Program-made: the position numbers and the translations under genes
The notes under the pieces: generated by a model
What the model was told of the DNA's origin: nothing
Database searches by the model: none
Seen by the model: only the letters and a program-made list of their open reading frames with translations
In this document: piece by piece, positions 1 through 6,518 of the stretch
Layout: the number at the start of each line of letters is the position of its first letter
Numbering within the stretch: the first letter of the stretch is position 1
DNA from: Aquihabitans sp.
GTDB lineage: Bacteria > Actinomycetota > Acidimicrobiia > Acidimicrobiales > Iamiaceae
Length of the DNA: 43,584 bases
Assembly: GCA_025353965.1 (NCBI GenBank)
Contig: JANXNS010000225.1
Span: 1-43,584, forward strand
Reading direction: 5' to 3'

Positions 1-420
1 ATCATCCTCGCCGCAGACCAGGGTCCGTTGTTCAACAACTCGGCTCAGGTCTGGAACCACACCTTCTACTGGAACTGCCTCTCCCCCACGGGAGGTGGCG
101 CCCCCACCGGCGAACTGGCCGACGCCATCAACGCAGCCTTCGGCTCCTACGACGCGTTCTCCACGCAGTTCACCGAGGCCGCCAAGACCACCTTCGGCTC
201 GGGCTGGGCCTGGTTGGTTGACGACGGCGGTCTCAAGATCCAGAAGACCAGCAACGCTGACCTGCCGCTGAAGCACGGCGTCAAGGCGCTTCTCACCATC
301 GATGTGTGGGAGCACGCCTATTACATCGACTACCGCAACGCGCGCCCGGACTACATCGGGAACTTCCTCACCAACTTGGTGAACTGGGACTTCGTGGCCG
401 GAAACCTCAGCGCCAGCTGA
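1..420 (+). CDS. sodB: Iron-type superoxide dismutase, C-terminal part (5' end outside window)
   Basis: This is the last ~139 codons of a superoxide dismutase, which converts superoxide to O2 and H2O2 in the cytoplasm. The frame is open from base 1, so the start lies upstream. Visible family marks are NNSAQVWNHTFYW, which carries a metal-ligand His, and DVWEHAYYIDYRN, which carries the Asp and His ligands. The AQVWNH form, rather than the GGHANH of Mn enzymes, together with GSGWAWLV, points to the Fe type; metal use is inferred from these motifs. The gene ends at TGA 418-420 and is followed by a strong hairpin at 455-487. Confidence 0.95.
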   Translation: MILAADQGPLFNNSAQVWNHTFYWNCLSPTGGGAPTGELADAINAAFGSYDAFSTQFTEAAKTTFGSGWAWLVDDGGLKIQKTSNADLPLKHGVKALLTIDVWEHAYYIDYRNARPDYIGNFLTNLVNWDFVAGNLSAS

Positions 421-454
421 GATCTCACCTCGGCCCAACGGCCGGAACCACTGC

Positions 455-487
455 CCGAGGGCTGCGCCGAACCGGCGCGGCCCTCGG
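455..487 (+). terminator. Strong hairpin after sodB
   Basis: Two 15-nt arms (455-469 and 473-487) pair around an AAC loop with a single T.G wobble; the outer arm is CCGAGGGC against GCCCTCGG. It lies 35 bases after the sodB stop and 20 bases before the xseA start. There is no T tract, so it would be a stem-type terminator or attenuator, as is common in actinomycetes. Confidence 0.6.
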
Positions 488-506
488 CGCGTCTACGGTC
501 CCGCAG

Positions 507-1877
507 GTGGTGGACGGCTCGTTGTTCGACGAAGAGGTTGGTGGCCCGGCCACGCTGACGGTCGGTGAACTTGCGGCGCGCATCGCCCAACTCACCGCCA
601 GCGCCTTCCCCGGGGACCTTTGGGTGGAGGGGCAGATCCGCAATCTGTCCCGGTCGGCGAATGGCCATGCATACTTCAACCTGGCCGAACCCACCGCCGC
701 CGGAGAGATCCCTCGAGCCCAAATTTCGGTGACGCTGCTGGCCCCCGAGCGCAAGCACGTGAACGATCAGCTCAAGCGGGCCGGCGGCGCCGTTCGCATG
801 GACGACGGAATTGAGGTGCGGATCCAAGGCCGGCTCCGTTGGTATGCCCCTCGGGGCACGCTCCAGCTACGCATGCATGGGATTGACCCGGCGTTCACGC
901 TTGGGCGTCTGCAAGCGGACCGAGACCGGATCCTGGCCAACCTGGCGGCAGAGGGCTTGCTCGACGCCAACCGGGGCCAGTTCTTGCCGCTCGTCCCACT
1001 GCGTATCGGCCTCATCACCAGCGTGGGCAGCGCCGCTCACGCCGACGTGCTGGCCGAGCTGGACGGCAGCGGAATCAGCTTTGTCGTCCGCGGCATCGAT
1101 GCCCGGACCCAGGGCGCCGACTGTGGCCCGTCGGTGGTGCGAGCCCTTCATCGGCTGGCCGTTGACCGGGTCGATCTGATCCTGCTCGTGCGCGGCGGCG
1201 GTGCCCGCACGGACCTGGCCGGGTTCGACACCGACGTCATCGCCCGGGCCATCGCCGCCATGCCCGTCCCGGTTTTCACCGGCATCGGCCATGAGGTGGA
1301 CCGCTCGATCGCCGACGACGTGGCCCACAGCGCCCACAAGACGCCCACCGCCGCGGCCGCCGCAATCGTGGCCCAGGTAAGGGCGTTCCTCGCTCGGATC
1401 GACGAGCACTGGGTGGCTGCACAGCGGGCTGCCGTGAGCTCCGCATCGATCGCCGACGCCCGCCTGGATCGCCGGGCCACCCGCGTCGGACGCGCCGCCA
1501 CCCGCACGCTCTCCCGCCATACCGACCAGCTGGAACTGGCGGCGGTCCGCACCAGCCGCGGTGCCAGCCGGGTGCTGGACCGCGCCGTCACCCATCTCGA
1601 CGGGCAGGCCGATGCCATCGTTGGTCGGTCCGAACGCGGCTTTCTTCGGGCCGGGCGGGTGGTGGACAGCCTCACCGCCCGGGTGCGATCCCATGACCCC
1701 CAACTCGCCCTGGCCCGGGGGTGGACCATCACCACCACGACCGATGGCCGGCCCGTCGGTCGCATCGCTGGCCTCGCCCTCGGCGCAGAACTCGTCACCC
1801 GCTTCGCCGACGGCACCGCAGCCAGCACCGTCACCGCGGTCCAGCCCGACCCACCAATCGAGGAGTCCAAACGATGA
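507..1877 (+). CDS. xseA: Exodeoxyribonuclease VII large subunit
   Basis: Catalytic subunit of exonuclease VII, a cytoplasmic enzyme that degrades single-stranded DNA from both ends in mismatch and damage repair. An N-terminal OB-fold region (GELAARIAQLTASAFPG, then VEGQIRNLSRSANGHAYFNL) is followed by the catalytic domain with LVRGGGARTDLAGFD and GIGHEVDRSIADDVAH...KTPTAAAA, all typical of XseA. The C terminus has the usual LARGWTITTT segment. The frame is open far upstream into sodB. The start is placed at GTG 507 (GTG 510 is equally possible) because it precedes the conserved core and follows the hairpin. About 456 aa, normal for the family. It overlaps xseB by ATGA. Confidence 0.93.
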   Translation: MVDGSLFDEEVGGPATLTVGELAARIAQLTASAFPGDLWVEGQIRNLSRSANGHAYFNLAEPTAAGEIPRAQISVTLLAPERKHVNDQLKRAGGAVRMDDGIEVRIQGRLRWYAPRGTLQLRMHGIDPAFTLGRLQADRDRILANLAAEGLLDANRGQFLPLVPLRIGLITSVGSAAHADVLAELDGSGISFVVRGIDARTQGADCGPSVVRALHRLAVDRVDLILLVRGGGARTDLAGFDTDVIARAIAAMPVPVFTGIGHEVDRSIADDVAHSAHKTPTAAAAAIVAQVRAFLARIDEHWVAAQRAAVSSASIADARLDRRATRVGRAATRTLSRHTDQLELAAVRTSRGASRVLDRAVTHLDGQADAIVGRSERGFLRAGRVVDSLTARVRSHDPQLALARGWTITTTTDGRPVGRIAGLALGAELVTRFADGTAASTVTAVQPDPPIEESKR

Positions 1878-2116
1878 GCGCACCCAAACCGGTCGCCGAC
1901 CTCGGCTACGCCGATGCCCTGTCAGAACTGGAGTCGATCCTCGACCGGCTGGAGCACGACGAGCCCGACGTAGACCGAATAGCCGCCGACGTATCCCGAG
2001 CCGCCGAACTCGTCCACCACTGCCGGGCCCGCATCTCCTCCGCCCGCCTAAAAGTAGAAGAAGTAGTAGGAGACCTAACCCCCACCGACCCCGACCCCAA
2101 CCCCAACCCCTCCTGA
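1874..2116 (+). CDS. xseB: Exodeoxyribonuclease VII small subunit
   Basis: An 80-aa partner of XseA that binds the coiled-coil arm of the large subunit. YADALSELESILDRLEHDEPDVDRIAADVSRAAEL is the typical helical XseB core. ATG 1874 overlaps the xseA stop (ATGA), and a GAGGAG Shine-Dalgarno lies about 10 nt upstream, so the two are translationally coupled. Oddities: the last ~12 residues are a Pro/Asp/Asn tail (TPTDPDPNPNPS) encoded by regularly spaced CCCC runs, and the codons just before it (CTA, GTA, GGA) are unlike the GC-ending codons around them. The stop lies 2 nt before repeat copy A. Confidence 0.93.
   Translation: MSAPKPVADLGYADALSELESILDRLEHDEPDVDRIAADVSRAAELVHHCRARISSARLKVEEVVGDLTPTDPDPNPNPS
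2089..2110 (-). other. G-quadruplex-type tract beside repeat copy A
   Basis: Four CCCC runs at 2089-2092, 2095-2098, 2101-2104 and 2107-2110 are separated by exactly 2 nt each, so the minus strand carries four GGGG runs with 2-nt loops, a textbook G-quadruplex pattern. It lies inside the last codons of xseB and 8 nt from the right end (in element orientation) of the 49-bp palindrome. Folding is not proven. Confidence 0.7.
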
Positions 2117-2118
2117 TC

Positions 2119-2167
2119 GAAGTTGTCGTAGTTATGGCGAAATGCACTGCTTAACTGCGACATCTCC
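2119..2167 (-). repeat. 49-bp palindromic repeat, copy A
   Basis: One of three 49-bp copies in the window (others at 2683-2731 and 37395-37443), here in minus orientation. The plan is a 17-nt left arm, a 15-nt asymmetric centre with invariant ATTTCG, and a 17-nt right arm; 13 of 17 arm positions pair here. The right arm reads TAACTACGACAACTTC. It begins 2 nt after the xseB stop. It has no coding potential of its own and resembles a REP or MITE-like intergenic element. Confidence 0.85.
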
Positions 2168-2180
2168 GCCCTCAGGGCGG
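2166..2180. terminator. Short hairpin between convergent xseB and lipoprotein gene
   Basis: CCGCCC and GGGCGG pair perfectly around a TCA loop. It lies between the convergent ends of xseB and the minus-strand lipoprotein gene, touching the end of repeat copy A, so it could act as a small bidirectional terminator. No T tract is present. Confidence 0.45.
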
Positions 2181-2182
2181 TA

Positions 2183-2668
2183 CTAGGGGGTGGGCTCCTT
2201 CTTGTCGCAGCGGGCGTCAAAGGAAAAGGCCACGCTCGGGGCGGGGGCGGTTCCTGCAGCAGTTGCGGTCTGAACGAGTCGGCCTGAGACCTGGATTCGG
2301 CTGCCGCGGACTTGAGCTGAGTCGATCCGGCCGGGCGCAGCACCTGATTGGCCCCTGCGCCGCCAGGACTCGGCACCAAAAGCCGCCAGTTCCGCCCCAT
2401 CCGGCCCCAAGGTGAGCCCGGTCGAGGCCACCACCCCGGTCCGACCATCGGCCTCGACGCCGACCACCGCCTGAACCACGTCGCCCTTCGAGGAACGGCC
2501 GACCACGAACACCGTGGTCGCATCGAGCCCGCACGAGTCGACCTTGAAGGTGGTCGACCGACCGTCGACGGCGACTACCGCCGTTCGGTCGTCGAATTCG
2601 TTACGGCTACACCCGGCCGACATCACCACAGTCAAGACCAGCACCACCAGACCAACACGCGAAGACAC
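2183..2668 (-). CDS. Small secreted lipoprotein, unknown function
   Basis: A 161-aa protein with a short N-terminus, a hydrophobic stretch (VGLVVLVLTVVMSAGC) and a lipobox ending in Cys20 (MSAGC), so it should be lipid-anchored outside the membrane. The mature part is predicted beta-rich and has two further cysteines (VDSCGLD and DARCDKK) that could form a disulfide. It faintly resembles mycobacterial LpqH-type lipoproteins (AVVAVDGRSTTFKVDSCG), but I do not assign a family. The start is GTG 2668. It is the only gene between inverted repeat copies A and B, with 15 bp to B on the start side. Confidence 0.75.
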   Translation of the reverse strand: MSSRVGLVVLVLTVVMSAGCSRNEFDDRTAVVAVDGRSTTFKVDSCGLDATTVFVVGRSSKGDVVQAVVGVEADGRTGVVASTGLTLGPDGAELAAFGAESWRRRGQSGAAPGRIDSAQVRGSRIQVSGRLVQTATAAGTAPAPSVAFSFDARCDKKEPTP

Positions 2669-2682
2669 CGCCCCAACCCTAC

Positions 2683-2731
2683 GAAGATGTCGCAGTTAGC
2701 CAGTCGATTTCGCCCTAACTACGACATGTTC
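2683..2731 (+). repeat. 49-bp palindromic repeat, copy B
   Basis: Plus-orientation copy of the 49-bp repeat. The left arm begins GAAGATGTCGCAGTTAG and the right arm is CTAACTACGACATGTTC; 15 of 17 arm positions pair. The centre is CCAGTCGATTTCGCC. It lies in the divergent promoter region between the lipoprotein gene and the epimerase gene. Like copy A, its right end is followed by GATCA and then a G-rich tract. Confidence 0.85.
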
Positions 2732-2739
2732 GATCACGA

Positions 2740-2758
2740 GGGAGGGTGGGGTCGGGGG
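2740..2758 (+). other. G-quadruplex-type tract beside repeat copy B
   Basis: Four G runs (2740-2742, 2744-2746, 2748-2751, 2754-2758) with loops of 1, 1 and 2 nt on the plus strand. The tract lies 8 nt from the right end of copy B and 12 nt before the epimerase ATG, so it would fall in the 5' leader and could influence translation or transcription of that gene. Confidence 0.65.
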
Positions 2759-2770
2759 TACTGTCGCTGG

Positions 2771-3691
2771 ATGTTGACGCTTGTTACTGGGGGCGCTGGG
2801 TTCATTGGGTCGAACCTGGCTGACGAACTTCTGGCCCAGGGCCACGACGTTCGCATTATCGACGATCTGTCCACCGGGTCAGCCAAGAACCTGCCCGGCG
2901 ATGCCGCCTTCTTCGAGGGTTCCATCACCGATGGGGAGCTCTTGGAACAGGCCATGGACGACGTCGAAGTGGTTTTCCACCAGGCGGCTCTGGGTTCTGT
3001 GGCGCGATCCGTCGAAGCACCGTTGGTGTCCGATGACGTGAACACCCACGGCACGTTGACTGTGCTGGACGCGGCGCACCGACTCGGCGTTCGGCGGGTC
3101 GTGCAGGCATCATCCAGCAGTGTCTACGGGGGTGCCGACGTCCGGCCCACACCCGAGACGCAACTGTTGTTGCCTCGCTCGCCGTATGCCGTGACCAAGA
3201 TGGTTGGCGAGCACTACGCCCGGGTCTACGCCGAGCTCTACGGCTTGGAGACGGTGGCCTTGCGGTACTTCAACGTGTACGGCCCGCGGCAGAGCCCGGA
3301 CTCCGCCTATGCCGCAGTGATCCCGCTTTTCATTGCTGCGCTCCGCGCCGGTGAGCCGCCGGAGATCCATGGCGATGGTCTCCAGAGCCGGGACTTCGCC
3401 TTCGTGGGAGATGTTGTGGCCGCAAATATTGCGGCCGCACAAGCTCCAGCGGCCACCGCCTCAGGTCGGGCCTACAACATTGCTGGCGGCCATGAGTGGT
3501 CCCTGCTGGATCTGCTCAACATCATCCGAGGGTTGCTAGGCGTGGACACGACCGCAGTCCATTTGGGCCCACGGGTTGGCGATGTCCGTCACAGCTCGGC
3601 AGACCTGTCGTTGGCACGGGCCGATCTTGGGTATGACCCAAAGGTCAGCTTTGAAGACGGCCTGGCCCGCACCATCGATCACTTCGCATAG
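2771..3691 (+). CDS. NAD-dependent sugar-nucleotide epimerase/dehydratase
   Basis: An extended-SDR enzyme of the UDP-glucose 4-epimerase type, acting on nucleotide sugars for cell-surface polysaccharide; the exact substrate is not readable. The N-terminal Rossmann motif is VTGGAGFIGSN, followed by DDLSTG. The active-site Ser region is QASSSSVYGG and the catalytic YxxxK is YAVTK. The RYFNVYGPRQ and GDGLQSRDFAFVGDVV segments are typical. The frame is open well upstream, but ATG 2771 begins exactly at the conserved MLTLVTGGAG, giving a normal 306 aa. The upstream leader contains repeat copy B and a G-tract. Confidence 0.9.
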   Translation: MLTLVTGGAGFIGSNLADELLAQGHDVRIIDDLSTGSAKNLPGDAAFFEGSITDGELLEQAMDDVEVVFHQAALGSVARSVEAPLVSDDVNTHGTLTVLDAAHRLGVRRVVQASSSSVYGGADVRPTPETQLLLPRSPYAVTKMVGEHYARVYAELYGLETVALRYFNVYGPRQSPDSAYAAVIPLFIAALRAGEPPEIHGDGLQSRDFAFVGDVVAANIAAAQAPAATASGRAYNIAGGHEWSLLDLLNIIRGLLGVDTTAVHLGPRVGDVRHSSADLSLARADLGYDPKVSFEDGLARTIDHFA

Positions 3692-3750
3692 CCCGAAACC
3701 CGCGCCGAGAAATGGGGTGAACGAGCGAACGCAGCCGTAGGGTCCTGGCC

Positions 3751-4830
3751 ATGGCTGGTGCGTCGCCGACCCCTCGAACCGAGCCACTCCCCGCAAATCT
3801 GCTCGCCATCGCCGGCCGGGTCGAGCAGCGAGTACGCCTCCTGCTGGACGAGGAACAACGCCGTTGGTCAGCGCTGGACCCGAGCTTGGCCGAGCCAATT
3901 GAGGCTTTACGGGGGCTGGTCATGTCCGGCGGGAAGCGACTGCGCCCTGCGTTTTGTCATTGGGGCTTCGTGGGCGCCGGAGGCGACCCGGAAGACCCCG
4001 CGGTCGTGGACGCCGGTGCGGCCTTCGAGCTACTCCAAGGTTTCGCCCTCATTCACGACGATGTGATGGACGGGTCTGCAGTCCGCCGCGGTGCCCCGTC
4101 GGTCCACCGGCAGTTCGTGGAACGTCATGGTGGCGAGCAATGGGCGGGCGACGGGCGACGCTTTGGCGAGGGCGTTGCCATCCTGGTTGGCGACCTGGCA
4201 CTCGTGTACGCGGACCAGTTGTTGCCGGACGGCCCCCGTGAGCTCGGGCGCCTCTGGGACGAACTGCGCACCGAGCTGAACATTGGCCAGTACCTGGATC
4301 TGGTGGGCACAGCGACGGGCCGGACCGATCGGGCCAATGCCCGGCGGATCGCCCGCTACAAGTCCGGCAAGTACACGATCGAACGGCCGCTGCAGCTCGG
4401 GGCAACACTGGCCGGATGCCATCAGGCGTTGGCCGAGCCGCTCAGCCGGTACGGCGATCCGCTCGGGGAGGCATTCCAGCTTCGCGACGATGTGTTGGGT
4501 GTCTTCGGAGACTCGGCTCGCACCGGCAAGCCCGTGGGCGACGATCTCCGCGAGGGTAAGCCCACCTTGTTGTTGGCGGTGGCCCACGAGCGGGCCACCG
4601 ATGCCCAACGGGCGGCGCTAGCCCTGGTCGGAGACCCGCAACTCAGCGCAGACCGGGTGACGGACCTCCAAGACCTACTGGTCCAATGCGGTGCGTTGGC
4701 CACCGTTGAAGAAGAGATTGCGGCGTTGGCCGCTCGGGCCGTCGGCGCGCTGAAGGCCATTTCGATCACCACTGAGGCGCGCGTAGCGTTGCGGGATTTG
4801 GCGGCGTTTGTAGTGGCCCGAGACAGCTAG
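3751..4830 (+). CDS. Polyprenyl (geranylgeranyl-type) diphosphate synthase
   Basis: A trans-prenyltransferase that condenses isopentenyl diphosphate units, probably to C15-C20 chains, for quinone, carotenoid or lipid synthesis. The order is GGKRLRP (substrate binding, ~residue 61), the first Asp-rich motif in GFALIHDDVMD (DDxxD), KSGKYT near residue 209, and the second Asp-rich motif LRDDVLGVFGD. The aromatic Phe five residues before the first DDxxD fits short-chain products; this is inference. 359 aa, in the idsA/GGPP synthase size range. ATG 3751 follows the epimerase by 59 bp. The gene end overlaps the convergent hydrolase by 4 bp. Confidence 0.9.
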   Translation: MAGASPTPRTEPLPANLLAIAGRVEQRVRLLLDEEQRRWSALDPSLAEPIEALRGLVMSGGKRLRPAFCHWGFVGAGGDPEDPAVVDAGAAFELLQGFALIHDDVMDGSAVRRGAPSVHRQFVERHGGEQWAGDGRRFGEGVAILVGDLALVYADQLLPDGPRELGRLWDELRTELNIGQYLDLVGTATGRTDRANARRIARYKSGKYTIERPLQLGATLAGCHQALAEPLSRYGDPLGEAFQLRDDVLGVFGDSARTGKPVGDDLREGKPTLLLAVAHERATDAQRAALALVGDPQLSADRVTDLQDLLVQCGALATVEEEIAALAARAVGALKAISITTEARVALRDLAAFVVARDS

Positions 4831-5525
4831 ACCTGAGGTGGTTCGACGCGTTCGATTTGGGCGTAGCGAGCCAATGCCTCGGGCAGGGTTGAGCTGACTA
4901 CGCCGGTCTCCTCGGCCACCGCAGTGAGCCAGGGCGGCCGGACTACCCCCACCACCGAAATTGGTCCGTCGAGCCCCGAGAACTGCAGGGCTTGGCGGAC
5001 GTAGAGCGTGGCGTAGTCCGCCGGGCGGACGTCACGCCCGAGCTCGACCAACGCGTACCCGTCTGGGGTGATGGGGTCTGCCCCTTGCTCGGCGGCGGCC
5101 TTGACCGGCCGCACCGCAACGGGAGACGTAGGGCTGGGGCCACCGCCGGCCAGACCGGGGCCGTCGTCCAGGATGGCCCCCGTCACCAAACCGGGGCGCC
5201 CGCCGGCAATGAGCAACGCAATGTAGGCGCCGAGACCCCGGCCGAACACGGTGGCCTCGCCAATATGGGCAAGGGCGTGGTCTACATCGGCCATGAGGAT
5301 CTCAGCCGTGTAGCCGCCGCCCGCGGGCACCGCGGAGGCGCCATGGCCGGTGAAATCAAGCCCCCAGACGGGACCGGCCCAGGCATCGAGGTAGGCCGGG
5401 ACCGAGGCGGGGGTGCGTTCTCCCAGGCCGTGCAGAAACAGGAGGGCACGGTCCGACCCGCGCCCGTCACGCAGGGAGTGCAGGGCCAGCTTGGTGTTCA
5501 CATGTTGGAGGTACACCACGGTCAT
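4827..5525 (-). CDS. Alpha/beta-hydrolase-fold protein lacking the nucleophile serine
   Basis: A 232-aa protein with an alpha/beta-hydrolase layout: ALLFLHGLGE (oxyanion region, residues 27-36), GLDFTGHGAS, then FGRGLGAYIALLIAG. The last should be the nucleophile elbow GxSxG but reads GRGLG, with Gly97 (codon GGT, 5235-5237) in place of Ser; AGT would need only one base change. It may be a non-catalytic homologue or use other chemistry. ATG 5525 overlaps the stop of the upstream hydrolase (ATGA), so the two are co-translated. The longer frame reading into the neighbour was rejected as start. Confidence 0.8.
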   Translation of the reverse strand: MTVVYLQHVNTKLALHSLRDGRGSDRALLFLHGLGERTPASVPAYLDAWAGPVWGLDFTGHGASAVPAGGGYTAEILMADVDHALAHIGEATVFGRGLGAYIALLIAGGRPGLVTGAILDDGPGLAGGGPSPTSPVAVRPVKAAAEQGADPITPDGYALVELGRDVRPADYATLYVRQALQFSGLDGPISVVGVVRPPWLTAVAEETGVVSSTLPEALARYAQIERVEPPQV

Positions 5526-6472
5526 CCGATCGTCTCCAGGATCAGCGAGGCAATGACCTCGGGCTGCTCGATATGGACGAAATGACCGATGCCCTCGAGC
5601 GGCACGAACCGGGCGCCCGCGGGCAGGTTGGCTTCGATGTCTTCTTGGAGGGTCCCCCATCCCATGGAGTCAGGCTCGAGCCCGAGCACACACAGCACGG
5701 GCATGCCAAGCGACGGGAGCCGGGCCATGGACCACTCCGGACGCCAAGGGCCGAAGCCACCCATTCTCATGGACGGGTCGATTTTCCAACGCCAACCGTC
5801 AGGCCGCTGGAAAGCACCGATCGGCACGAGGTAACGGAGCCATTCCTGACTCAGCCGAGCGTTCATGAGCCGGCGGCGATCAGCGAGTTCTTCGATGGTG
5901 CCAGGACGCCGGACCTTGGTGGCCGCCTTACGGCGGTGATCGAGCCAGCCGGAGAGTTCACCGTTGAGCATGCGGGTGCGGTGGTGCTCGGGGACATCGG
6001 GCCACGAACGTGCGGACGGAAGCCCATCGAGGTTGACGAGATGGGAAACACGGTGCGGCTGGGCGTCGGCGAGCTGCAACATGAGCGCACCACCCTTGGA
6101 GTGGCCCACGACGGGAAGCGAGCGGGCTCCGGTGGAATCCAGCACGGCGAGCGCATCTCGGAGGTCTGCCTCCCACGAGTACAGCTCCGCATGGGACGAG
6201 TCTCCATGGCCTCGCTGATCCCAGCTCACCACCCGGAACCCAGCGTCGGCCACGAGCGGGGCGAGCGTGTCGTAGGTGCCCGCAAAGTCGAACCCGCCGT
6301 GGGCGAACAGAACCGGCGGTGCGTCGGCGTCTCCCCATTCCCAAACGGCGAGGGACACACCCGCCGCGTCTACCCGGCGGAACCGGTCCGGCCGCCGGGC
6401 CCCGGGATAGGCGAGGTCTCCCGCGTTGGCCCTGGTGGGGGCAGGTGGCGGGGCATCGGCGGGTTGCAGCAC
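5522..6472 (-). CDS. Alpha/beta hydrolase
   Basis: A 316-aa serine hydrolase of the alpha/beta fold; the substrate is unknown. The parts appear in order: VLFAHGGFDFAGTYD (oxyanion loop), SWDQRGHGDS, the intact nucleophile elbow VVGHSKGGALML, and the C-terminal catalytic His in GIGHFVHIEQP. The start is GTG 6472 (VLQPADAPPP); the first ~30 residues are a disordered-looking Pro/Ala stretch and a later start cannot be excluded. It is the first gene of a two-gene operon with the nucleophile-less hydrolase, and diverges from the flippase gene 46 bp away. Confidence 0.88.
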   Translation of the reverse strand: MLQPADAPPPAPTRANAGDLAYPGARRPDRFRRVDAAGVSLAVWEWGDADAPPVLFAHGGFDFAGTYDTLAPLVADAGFRVVSWDQRGHGDSSHAELYSWEADLRDALAVLDSTGARSLPVVGHSKGGALMLQLADAQPHRVSHLVNLDGLPSARSWPDVPEHHRTRMLNGELSGWLDHRRKAATKVRRPGTIEELADRRRLMNARLSQEWLRYLVPIGAFQRPDGWRWKIDPSMRMGGFGPWRPEWSMARLPSLGMPVLCVLGLEPDSMGWGTLQEDIEANLPAGARFVPLEGIGHFVHIEQPEVIASLILETIG

Positions 6473-6518
6473 GGGAGCACGATAGTGGGGACACGTAGGC
6501 CCCTACAGTGGTGGGGTT

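Noticed and set aside
867-2147. Long minus-strand open frame opposite xseA and xseB
   Set aside because: Low-complexity Gly/Arg/Pro translation, exactly antisense to well-recognised xseAB; a product of high GC content.
2119-2731. Copies A and B as ends of a composite transposon carrying the lipoprotein gene
   Set aside because: No transposase is present, the gene between has ordinary composition, and no target duplication is visible; the shared GATCA lies on the element side rather than as a duplicated target.
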